Assembly: GCA_016584305.1 (NCBI GenBank)
Contig: JACEEZ010022552.1
Coordinates: 7,235 to 71,234, forward strand
DNA length: 64,000 bases
Direction of reading: 5' to 3'
Source: Chionoecetes opilio
Taxonomy: Eukaryota > Arthropoda > Malacostraca > Decapoda > Majidae
Every line of letters begins with the position of its first letter. The first letter of the stretch is position 1. Shown piece by piece: positions 12,418-24,200 of this stretch. The notes under the pieces were generated by a model. The model was not told the DNA's origin and ran no database searches. It was given only the letters and a program-made list of their open reading frames with translations. Both the position numbers and the translations under genes were made by a program.

Positions 12418-13507
12418 CTGGAATACAAAGGAGGACTGGATGGGAATGTCCTGAAATGGATGAAGGACTACCTAAAAGGGAGACAGATGAGAACCGTAAT
12501 AAAAGACTGTGTGTCAGGGTGGAGAACAGTGTTAAACGGAGTACCTCAAGGCTCGGAATTGCACCTGTTATGTCCTGATTTATGTTAATGACATGGTGTC
12601 TGATTTGAAAGTTACGTGAGCCTGTTTGCAGATGATGTGAAAATCATGAAGGTTAACAAGGAGGAGGATTGCAGACTCCTACAGGAAGATTTGGATATTA
12701 GATTATGATAGATTTGAGTATATTTATGGAGTCTAAAATGGAGAAAGGAATTTAATGCAAAAAAGTGCAAGATATTTGAATTTGGTAAGAGTTCGAAAAG
12801 GATAAGATGGAATTACAAAATGGGAAGCGAGACAATCAATAAAGCAGTGAAGAAAAGTATCCTGGAGTAACAATTAAACGATGACTTATCACCAGAGAAA
12901 CACATTAATAGAATTGTTGGTGCTACATAATTAGTATAACCTTTTATCAAACATCAGAACAGTCTTTGTCTATATGGACGAGGACATGATGAAGAAATTG
13001 GTTATGGCCATGATACGCCCTAGACTGGAGTACGCCACGGTAATTTGGTCTCCGCACAAGAGGAAGGATGTAAAGAAGATAGAAAGAATACAGAAGGCAG
13101 CCACAAAGATTGTTCCCAGCCTGTCAGACCTGATTGATGAGGAGAGGCTCAAGAAATTAGGGTTGTCATTGGAAGAAAGACTAAAAAGAGGAGACTTGAT
13201 AGCAATGTATAGAGCTATGTTAGGAATGAAGATAAATGACAAAGAGGATACGTATGTGTGGGACATGGGAGCCACGAGAGGTCATACGAAGAAGCTTAAG
13301 AAGACAAGGTGCTTGAAGGACATCAAGAAGTACAGCTTTTCCTATCCGTGCATTGATATGTTGAATAGCCTGGACAGTGAAATCATAGATGCCAAAAGTA
13401 TTCAGGTTTTTAAAGCTAAGATTGACCAAATGAGACAAGGAGACAGGACCCCGCGAGGGTAACTCATTTCCTGTATATCACAACTAGGTAAGTACAAATA
13501 GGTAAAT
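12418..13507 (+). mobile_element. LINE fragment, RT C-terminal half and 3' end
   Basis: The plus strand reads the RT thumb side: VLKWMKDYLKGRQMRTV, a degraded VPQGS box near 12542, YVNDM near 12584 and FADDV at about 12630-12644. The frame at 12974-13462 contains MIRPRLEYATVIWSPHKRK and IERIQKAATKIVPSL. The 3' end is CACAACTAGGTAAGTAC at about 13480-13507. Several frameshifts and stops break the ORF. The TA-rich block abuts its 5' truncation. Confidence 0.8.
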
Positions 13508-13523
13508 ACACACACACACACAT

Positions 13524-13954
13524 AAAAAGAAGGATATAAGGAAGATTGAGAGAATACAAAGAGCAGCCACAAAAAAGGCTCCAAGCAACTTAACGTATGA
13601 AAAAAGACTTTCAAGACTAAAACTCCCAACACTTGAGAAAAGAAGAGAAAGGGGAGATTTTATAGCAGTGCATCAATGGTCTTGAAAAATTTGATAGAAA
13701 TTATCTGTTTGTGTGGGACGACAGAAGTACAAGAGGTCATGAGAAGAAATTGAAAAGGACAACATGCAAGAGGGATATAAAAAAATACAGCTTCCCATAT
13801 AGAAGCATAGAAGCCTGGAACAACCTTGATGCAAAAGTGATTAATGCAAGAAGTATTCAGGACTTCAAAGGCAAATTGGATAATAGTAGATTTGGAGGCG
13901 AGGACAGTACGAGCATAGCTCTTTTCCTGTATGTTACAGCTAGGTAAATACACA
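13524..13954 (+). mobile_element. LINE 3' fragment, same family
   Basis: A shorter copy of the same 3' region; the frame 13711-13947 contains KLKRTTCKRDIKKYSFPYR. It ends in the family tail (ACAGCTAGGTAAATACAC). It is almost the same as the copy at 41820-42247, with small differences and a shift near 13675. Confidence 0.8.
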
Positions 13955-13963
13955 TAGGGTAGG

Positions 13964-14248
13964 GTACTCCGTGGTGTAGAGGAAGGACGCTCGGTTCACA
14001 GCCGAGAAGTCCCGGGTTCGATCCCCGGGCGGAGCGGAAACAGATGGGTTGTTTCCTTAAAACCCGAGCCCCTGTCCACCCAGCAGTGAATGGGTACCGG
14101 GTGTTAGCCGGGGGTTTGTTACCTGCTCTCTGGGGGGCTGGCTTCGGCCAAAACCAAGCACTAAGGATGAATGATAAAAATGTTGATATGTTGCCGGGGC
14201 CATACGAGCATCGCTCTGGCCCTGTAAAATACAACTAGATGAAGATGA

Positions 14249-14262
<14 letters not shown>
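13964..14262 (+). repeat. SINE family B, tRNA-Val(CAC)-derived, full length
   Basis: The first ~75 bases fold like a tRNA: D-arm region TGGTGTAGAGGAAGGAC, anticodon stem CTCGG/CCGAG around a TTCACAG loop (anticodon CAC), and T arm GGGTTCGATCCCC. Part of the acceptor stem pairs, with mismatches at the outer positions. The body contains CCTGTCCACCCAGCAGTGAA, seen again at 25095, 39408, 46010 and 63740. The 3' end reads GGCCCTGTAAAATACAACTA, very close to the local LINE 3' end. A/B boxes imply pol III transcription. Confidence 0.85.
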
Positions 14263-14304
<42 letters not shown>

Positions 14305-14327
14305 TACACACACACACACACACATCA
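14250..14327. repeat. (CA)n microsatellite
   Basis: A run of CA dinucleotides after the SINE tail, with one TATA interruption near 14303. Confidence 0.95.
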
Positions 14328-15114
14328 TTGCGATATAACAGCTCAAGCAGACAGCCACTCTGCACATGTGCATGTCCAGATAAGAAATACCTTTTTACAT
14401 GTGTCAACCTCACACACTTACTTCACTCAGAACCAGAGAATACAGTAATTCCAAACTTGGAGGATGATGCGCTGTTATACGGTCCCTGTTGGATGAGTGT
14501 GCTATAATGAACCTGTTTTTGAGAGCCAACTGGCACACCTGTAACTCTGGCTAGTCTTAAATGAAGTGGCAAGCTTAAAAAATAAGTCAATGGAACAAAC
14601 ATCCACAAGAGGGGCACATCAGGATCATAGTTGTTCTTTAGTTGTAAAACATTTCACAATAGTTGGTACAATGCCCTCTACAAATCTAGGAAGAATTTGG
14701 CATACCATTGTTTCATGGTATCCTGCCTGGCAAAATAAAAATAAATATATTTCCGAAATGTGATGATTAATTGTACGTATTCTGATAGCTCTTTAGTGGT
14801 TGACTTTAGTCAAACTTCTTGGTAAGGGTATTGCCTTAACAGCATTTCTGCTAAGTTGATGAAAGTCAGGTATTAAAAAGATAAGAGGGTATGTTATGTT
14901 ACTTTTGGGTAAGTTTTCTATGGTGGTAAGTAATAAAGCTGCAGCACATTTATGCATGTATCACATGCTAATACTGTGACAAGCTTACATATACATATAT
15001 AGTTGCAGTTGTAAGGTATAGGACCAATAAATAAGATAGTAGGACATGAATGAGGAAAACTTAGTAGCCTACAGTATGATAATTTCTATCATATATGTCA
15101 CATTTAACACTCAC
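14328..15114. other. Non-coding, AP-3 sigma intron 4 or flank
   Basis: I searched here on the minus strand for the C-terminal exon of AP-3 sigma and found none. No repeat I recognise. Confidence 0.4.
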
Positions 15115-15222
15115 CTCCTGTTTCTCTAGTTTGTTTTGGTCGTCTATCCTTGTGATGATCTCTGTCATATTTGTCTCCAAAACCATTCCTCCCATCACAA
15201 GCTCATTCAGGATGTAGTGGAC
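15115..15222 (-). CDS. AP3S: AP-3 sigma exon 4
   Basis: 36 codons, phase 0 at both ends, from VHYILNELVMGG to KLEKQE. Acceptor CCTCCTAG|GT at 15223; donor GAG|GTGAGT at 15114. The following exon was not found in this window. Confidence 0.93.
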
Positions 15223-18200
15223 CTAGGAGGATACACAATAAATACCTTTATGGGCCTTTAACTTTTTAGAGTAAACACAAGCTAATGGCCAAAATGAACT
15301 GGGAGATAATACATAATTAATGCTACTATGACGACAACAATTTAAAGGTCAAAACATTTTGCATCCTACCATAATTCTCTTGAAGGTCATATGAGGGAAC
15401 TAACTGTACACAGCACTTATTATTGTACCTCTACAAGGCACGTGCAAATATCTAGCAATAAAACAGTCTGTGAATGTTGGCATTTTAAGCATCCCAAAAT
15501 GCCTTTTAAGTTGTTTCCAATTTGCTTTCAAAGTAGACATAAATATTACTTTTCTGAATACTATAAAGACAAATCAAACTAACTTTTTATCCTGAGGAGT
15601 ACAACAGACCTTTATAGAGGTCTAGCATGTAAGAGTTTTTTCAATTACCAAAAATATGTTGTTGAGAAGGGTGATGTGTCCTTGTATTTATCTTACCAAG
15701 CATGAACGTACACAAAATGATCAGGCAATAGAGATTCGTTATAAACATAAGTAAAGCAATTAAGCGTCATCTCTGTCAATAAAAAAAAGTTGAAAAAAAA
15801 CTGTCATGAGCTGTGGCATTAGCATTTATCATGATAATCACAACCGTGAACCTTGTCTCTCCCCCATCATTATATGGCAGCTTAGTCAACCTCTCTTTGC
15901 CTAACCACCTAGCATGCAATTTAAAAAATCCACCACAATCCAGCCAAAGTTAGTTCAGCTTTCAAGTTTGCATTACTGAACCAAGTGTTTCTTTCATCCT
16001 GTGGGACAAAGATTGAGATTGGAGCAGGTAAATATTCTTTAGGTGATCTTTGGGAAGCACATCACTGATATTTTTTCTTCTTATGATTATATAATCATGA
16101 GTGAGGTCATGAGGGTCTGATGAGGAAAAAAAAGCCCGCTGTGCTGTCAGACCTTATAAAGCAAAGAGTACGAGATTTTAGAAAGAGGGGTTGGCCAATG
16201 TAGTTTAGGAGGTGTCTTGATATTCCTCTCGAAGTATACTTCAAGTTTTAGGAAGACAAAAAAAATTAAAACAGGAGTAGAGTTCCAGAGGTTCTTTTTG
16301 TGGAAGAGATGAATGAGTGAAAGTACTGGTTAACTCTTGCATTGCTAAAATGGACAGTGTAGGTAGAAAAAGTTGTACATCAAGGCCACGAGATGGGGAG
16401 AAACATGTAATTGGCAAGTTCACAAGATCAATGAGCATGAAAATAACAGTAGAAGATAGTAAGAAAGGCAACATTGCAGATATATTGATTGAGATATTGC
16501 AGATAGTCAGTTAGAGAAGGGTAGTTGGTGAGACAAAAAGCTTTTGACTCTACCCTGTTTAGGAGAGCTGTATGGGTGGATCCTCCGTAAACATGAGAGG
16601 CATACTCATGCAGACAGGGTAGTCAAGGCCCCTGTACAAAACAATCATCTGGGAGGGAGGAAAATTGGATGCAGACGTATCAGGACACCAAACTTCTTAG
16701 AAGCTGATTTAGAAAGATATAAGATGTGAGATTTCCAGTGGGCAATTCTAGTATGTAGCGTAAGGGATAGCCCAAGAAAGTTCATTATAGAAGAAAGACA
16801 GTTGAGTGTCATTCAAGAAGAACGGGTATATAACAGTCTGGAAGACTATGTCGAGAAGATATGAGGCCCCACGTGCTGACTTGTCGTAAGTGCCACCCAA
16901 GCCAAAATGGAGTTAGCACCATAAACCACTATTTTGACCCTTCCTCTACATGCCAGGGATGTGATATACCTCAAAACAGCATTAAAAATAAGGTAAAAGG
17001 TCCTCCAAAAAAGAATGGCGAAATCATTTTTTGCAGTGAGATGGTCTGACAGATCGCATTCGCGATCTGTCAAAGAAAGACAAAAGTGTCAAGTAAGAAG
17101 AAGCAGAAGTGTCGTAGGAGACACCGCCCCAGGCGTCCCAGCTCGGCAATGCGGCCAATCTTTTCGCTCATTAGTTAGCATACACAAAGCATACATATAC
17201 ATACAAAGCACATAGCATACATAAAGTTCAACATGAGACTACTTTGGAAATTGGAAAATATAGGAGGAATCACAGGGGTGATCAAAACCTGGATGGAAAG
17301 TTATCTGAGAGGAAGAGAAATGAGAACAGTAGTGAAGGATGAAAAGTCTGAATGGATAAACGTATTTAGTGGGTACCACAAGGATCAGTGTTGGCACCAA
17401 TAATGTTCACGATTTACGTCAATGACATGACGGAGGAAATAAATAATTATATTAGTCTACTTGCGGATGATGCAAAACTATTAAGAGAAATAAAAAGCTA
17501 TAAAGATTGTGAAACACTACAAAATGACCTGATCAAGATCTACGAATGATGAATGATGATGAGCAGAAGATGGGAAATGGAATTTTAATGTAAATAAGTG
17601 TCATGTGATGGAAATCAGGAGAAGCGAGAAGAGATATAAATGGCCATATAAAATAGGATATGAAATAATTGCAAAGGTTCAGGAAGAAAAGGACCTGGGA
17701 GTGATAATGCAAAATAATCTACAACCAGAAAAACATATAAATAAAATATTTGGAGATACATGCAGGATGTTAAAAAATATTAGAGTTCTATTTCATTACA
17801 TGGACACAAATATGATAAGATAATTACTACAATGATCCGACCAAAAATGGAATACGCTGCCATTGTATGGTCCCCATATAAAAAGAAACATGTGAAAAAG
17901 TTGGAAAGGATACAGAGAATGGCAACAAAGATGGTACCAGAACTAGAAGAACTTTCTTATGAGGAAAGGTTGAAGGAAATAAAGTTACCAACACTCAAGC
18001 AGAGAAGAGAAAGAGGAGACTTAATAACAATTTTTAAGCTGATAACAAAGATGGAAGAAACAGACAATGAGAGACTACTGACTCGGAAACAAAGAGAAGA
18101 CAAACAAAGACACAAGAGGACATACACAACAACTAGCAAAAGGGAGATGCCTGAACAACATCAAGAAGTACAGCTTCCCTCATAGCAATGTAGGAGTTTG

Positions 18201-21200
18201 GAATGGACTAAATGAGGTGATATTGGCACCTAATGTGCACTAATTGAAAGAAAGACTGGATAAATGTATATATGGAGACGGGACAACACGAGTGTAGCTC
18301 AGGCCCTGTAAAACAACTAGGTATATACAACTAGGTAAATACTGCATCCTCGTACAACACAATTTTCGTACAACTCAGTGGGGGTCTGAGCAACCCACTT
18401 CATTCGCACAACACTATTCGTATTCATACAACACAATCTGGCGATCCAAAAGCAAGGCAATTCCGCCCATACCCGCACTGCACGGTGCTGCGCTGCACAA
18501 CACTCAACTTGAGTACCGTATTTTACATCTTATAAGACGCACTTTTTTCCTAAAAAATACCCTGAAAAATACTCTTGCGTCTTCCAAGACGAATGTTGGA
18601 ATGAGACTGCCGCCAAGACTGGCGGGAGCCGTTCCGCGGCAACTTCCATCTCGGCAGATTGGCACCAACAGCACCACCTATCATCTGCTAGTGTTGATGT
18701 ATCGTCTGCTAGTGTTGATGTATCATTTACCACCAGGCTGTCGCACGTATCACAAGCTAAGACTCTATATGAGTTTGCCACCAAGACTGGCAGGAGACGA
18801 TCCGTGGCAACTTCCATCTGAAGATGTGCAAACTTTAACTGCAATTTCTGACGTTTAACCCGGTGTCGCGTGGGCAGCGGTCTGTTTACGAGGTGCAGTC
18901 CGTTTACTAACAAAGACGTGTTGATCAACAAAGCCGCCGGAAGAAAACGGGAACTGTGCACGCGTTGAGGGGAATATTTACTAATATTGACTTGTTGATT
19001 AACGAAGGCATGTCCAGGCATCCTACGACAACAAACCCGTCTTTATTTATCAACAAAAGCGGGGGGGGGGGAGGCACGAAGTGGAACACTCGCCGACATC
19101 GGCGAGAATTCCTATCGGCGAAAGTTATAGGTAGGGTTTTGAGCAGATATGATATATGAGGCATCCAATTTGGTACAGAAATGTCCTGTGAGCAGGAGAT
19201 GGGGCCCTAACCACCCGTGTTCAAGAATGGGTCCTCACTCTTGGGTCCCTTCAGCCTCGTACTGGACCACCAATGCCCCCACGGCCTCATTCATCGATAA
19301 ATATGCAAGTATATAATCTGCATTGTGACACTACTACGCTGTTCCTAACGGCGGGAGAAATTCACCCAAAATAGACTCCGGAGCTAACACAAATAGACAC
19401 GAGAGAACAGCACCTCTCATTACAAGGTCCTGACATGCACTGAGGACTACTGAGAGGGACAGACTCCTATCTCCACGCACCACGTGACAAGTCACGCAGC
19501 AACGGCGTGTTGGGTAAAAAATACCCCAGGATAGGGTTCCCGGGTTAAAGAAAATGGTGCTTACGACAAGTCTGCACGCGAGGCCTCATATGTGAAGAAA
19601 GGATTTTGACTCCACCCTGCTGTAAGGGTGGATACTCCCCAGACATGAGAGGCATACTCCATACATGGGCAGATACCGGCCCTCTACTCCCTTGCATGCG
19701 GCCCGTGATCCAGGTTGGCCAAGCAGTGCCAAATACACTTTTTGTTCCTTTCTTTAGTATTGCCATCTCTTTTAAATGTAATATAAGGATATGCTACATT
19801 TCAATTTTTTTTTTATGTCCATCTCAACGAAGTACTTGAGAGGGTTAAAAGATTAAATTGATTTTATTTCATCCTTTGAACGTCAGAGTCTATCACCCCT
19901 CTTTACGTGACGGGTTGCAAGGGCTTTCATCATCCAGAGTGGAAATATCAGCAAAGGTTTGAGCAAAGTTTAGCTTTATAAATAAATGAGACTACTGTAA
20001 TTTTATAATGTAGGGAGCCTAACTGAGAGAACAGTTTGACAGAGTAAGCTGAAGGGTTAGAGGTTAAAGGTGAAGAATGTTGGGCGTACCTCCAAGGCGG
20101 TCAGAAAGCAAATACAAAAACCAAAGCAAATTCCCTTCCACAATATTTTCTTGAACATCATATGGTGAACACATGCCATTTTAAGGTACAGAACTGCATA
20201 GAACTCAAGTTAACACACCTAAAAATAATGTCAGATCCCACACAAACCTTGTCAACATGGAATATAAGGTCCAGCTCACACACATTTTCAAAGCACTTGT
20301 CCAATGTTTCCACAAAGACCTGGATCAAGTCAAGGATCCCCAGTTCACTCTCTGAAGAGTCTACACAGAAGACAAAGTACAGTGTGGCATAGTGGCGGTA
20401 GATGAGCTTGTAGTCTGCTCCCCCAATGAGGCTGCAAGGTTTAGACAGGATGTTACTTACTGCAAAACAATATATCAGGTTTATAGAGTGTGACGGGTAT
20501 AAATAGTATTGCGGGAGTAAGGTGTGTCGGATAGTATTGCGGGAGTAAGGTGTGTCGGATAGTATTGCGGGAGTAAAGTGTGTCGGATAGTATTGCGGGA
20601 GTAAGGTGTGTCGGATAGTATTGCGGGAGTAAGGTGTGTCGGATAGTATTGCGGGAGTAAAGTGTGTCGGATAGTATTGCGGGAGTAAGGTGTGTCGGAT
20701 AGTATTGCGGGAGTAAGGTGTGTCGGATAGTATTGCGGGAGTAAGGTGTGTTGGATAGTATTGCGGGAGTAAGGTGTGTCGGATAGTATTGAAGTACAAT
20801 ATAGCGAAAGGGAGAAGCTCATAATATTAACCGCTATGGATTACAAAACAAATAAAATGAAGAGGTCACAAGAGACAGTGAAAGAGCCACTTGCCTTTCA
20901 GTGGCGACATGAGTGAATGCTTAAAGAAAAAGGTGCTAAAAATCTTCAAATATGTAGGTGATGTTTTAGCGTTATGGTGATAAACGTTAGAGGTGGACCG
21001 GATATCCACCTCTGCATCAACAGATATCCGCATCATTTTTTACATTAGCATCACAACCGCATCCGCATCGATGGATGTTGATGTTCTGCAGATATCTTGA
21101 ATATCCATACACTGTACATGTCGGATGGGGGAAGGTGGGAGAGAGGAAGAGAAAAAGAAAGAGACTCCAAATAATGTGCAAATGGTTAAAAAGAGGAAAT

Positions 21201-24200
21201 ATTCAGCAATTTGTTTGTGCAGATGAGAGAGAGAGATTTTGTTTGTTTATATATATATGAAAAAAATTGTATTTATCTTAATCATTGATTTTGTTTATGA
21301 AATACAGCCTTTATCAATTATTATTATTTTTTTGGGGGGGTGTATAAGAAAAATAGCACAAAATTACTGTATGGAATTATACCGTACCAGTATTGTAAAA
21401 ATAAATATTCAGATACGGAAAGGGAATTATTTTACTGTATTTACCGTAAATGGCAGCGTAAAAGTCGATCAGGCGTACACGTCGACCCCAAGAATATCAG
21501 CTCAAGATTACGGGTTAGGCCTATACTTGCCGTATAAGTTGGCCCCAAAAATACGGTAGGCTACTGGTAGGCCACAGCTTAAATGTGGATAGACTACGGT
21601 ACGGTATACGGTAACCTGTCGCAAAAACACATAACACCACAATATGAAGATATGAATTTTTACTATAGGTCCGCCTCTTGTTTTCACTTGAAAAACACCC
21701 TAGTCCCCTGATAGTACCGCTACATACTGTATATTATAGTAAATCACGGTAGTATGACTGGACTGCACTTACCGATGCCCTCCGCCATTTACATTCGCCA
21801 GTGTTTACAATTTATCAGCTGTATGAGACAGCTGTGGGTGGAACTGCCACTAAACATCTTCTCCAGTTGTCGCTGTTGCTCTGGAAGTGGTGCATATTGC
21901 AATTGTCTGACTAGAGTTACGGTAAGTGGTGTACAGCGATTGTTAGTAGTGCTGATCCACTTATTTGCTACTCGGTGGTCAAGGTTCGCATTTTATCCTT
22001 GCCGTATAAGTCAACCCCCAGTTATGGAGAGATTTTTTCAGGCTCAAAGAGTCGACTTGTATGCTGCCATTTACGGTATTTGCGTTTGAAATTACAAAAA
22101 AATTTACCGTACCGTACCATAAAACATGCCCTGCCCCCACCTGGACACCTTCTTTTAAACTGTTGTAAAAACGAATAAGGTCATCAAGAAAGGTAAGCCA
22201 TGCTTTAAGGGCATTATCGCCTGCAAAATATGCAAGGCTAAGCTTTCTTTCAGTACATACAGTCTGTACACCGAGTCAATACCAACATGTGAGTACAACT
22301 AAGTTTGAATAAACTGAATGTGACTGGGTTTCCAGAATGTTGTATATTTTGGTGTTCTTGATGTTTGCAATGGTGTTTTAACTGCCATTGCTGTGCCAAC
22401 TACAAAAAACTAATGTAACCTAACCTAATGTAACCTATGAAACCGAACTTAAAGGCAACAGTAAAGGCTATTAAAACATTATCATCAACATCAAGATCTT
22501 CTTCTTTCTGCTTAACATCAGTTTTTACCAAAATATTTCAAGAGGTTGTACGGCCGATGATACGCATCCAACTAGCTCTATCCGTTGCCTCAAATTCTTC
22601 AATGCCCAATGCTGCCAGATCCAATTCAACACATGCCTCCATGTCTTCCTTGGCCTGCTCGGTGGACGACGACCTGGAACTTCCACTCTAACAGCTCTCC
22701 CCAATGCCTCACCACCTTCTTTTTTCTTCACGTGCCCAAACCATCTCAATCACCTTACTCTCAGAGAGTAACCAAGAACACCAAGATAAACCCAATTATG
22801 GAAACCCAGTCACATTCTTAACTTAACCCCTTCACGCCCAGATCCTTCCTTTGCTATACAAGATCGTCTGTTGTTAGCCATAAAATTACAAAGAGTACAT
22901 AAGAACATAATAACATAAGAAAATAAGGAAGCTACAAGAGGCCGCGAGGCCTACACATGGTAGTTCCTGTCACCTAACACTACCTACATCCACCTTCAAT
23001 CCCCATCCATGAATCTATCCAGCCCCTCTTTAAAGCTCCCCAATGACTCCACACTAACTACCTGTCTACTGAGTCCATTCCAATCATTCACCACCCTATT
23101 TGTGAACCAGTTTTTCCCTATTTCCTTTCTAAATCTACGCCCTTCCAGCTTGAATCCGTTACTTCTTGTTCTACCCTGGTTAATAGCCGTAAGAACTTTT
23201 CCTACCTCTCCTTTATTAAATCCCTTTATCCACTTAAAAACTTCTATCAGATCGCCCCTTACTCTGCATCTCTCGAGTGAGTGTAACTTTAATAACTTCA
23301 ATCTCTTCTCATAACTAAAGTTACGCATTCCTTGTATAATTTTTTTTTTTTTACCCGCCAGGGTGGCCTGGTGGTAGAGCACGCGGTCCGAGTGTAGAGA
23401 CCCTGCATTCGGTCAGCGGTTCGAGTGTAGAGACCCTGCATTCGGTCAGCGGTCCGAGTGTAGAGACCCTGCATTCGGTTAGCGGTTCGAGTGTAGCGAC
23501 CCTGCATTCGGTCAGCGGTTCGAGTCCGCCAAGTTCGTCTTGGTGTGGTGGCGCTTTGTATAGTCAATAACCTTGTAGTTGGTACTTGCAAAGTGTCTAG
23601 ATAGGATCAAAGTATCTTGTATCATTTTGGTCATCCTTCTCTGCACTGTTTCTAACAAGGCTATATCCATCCTGTAATATGGAGACCAAAACTGAACCGC
23701 ATAATCTAGGTGAGGTCTGACTAGAGCCAGATAAAGCTTTAGAATAACTTCCGCACTTCTACTTTTAACACTTCTGGTAATGAATCCTAACACTCTATTA
23801 GCTCTATTTCTAGCTTCAATACATTGTTTCCTAGGTCGGAGGTCTGGGCTCACCCTCACTCCAAGATCTTTTTCACCTTCTGATCTTTTCAGCGCTACAT
23901 TGCTTATGGTGTATCTATTACCAGGGTTTTTTCTACCAACATTCATAACGCTGCACTTATCAATATTAAATTCCATCTGCCATCTGACTACCCACTCATT
24001 AAGTTTATCTAAGTTTCCCTGCAATATTTTTACATCAGACTGTGATCCAATAATCCTACCTACCTTAGTATTATCAGCAAACTTGCTGATATCACTGCTA
24101 ATCCCACTATCCAAGTCGTTGATGTAAATCAAAAATAGTAATAAACCCAAAACAGACCCTTGTGGAACTCCACTTGTCACCAGTCCCCATTCAGATTTAG

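Noticed and set aside
13964..14040. Functional tRNA-Val gene
   Set aside because: The tRNA-like part runs straight into a SINE body found elsewhere in the window, and the acceptor stem has outer mismatches.
20158..20822. Long minus-strand frames of 213 and 113 codons with repeating peptide
   Set aside because: They are produced by the 28-bp minisatellite read in successive frames; only the part at 20248-20431 is coding (AP-3 sigma exon 3).
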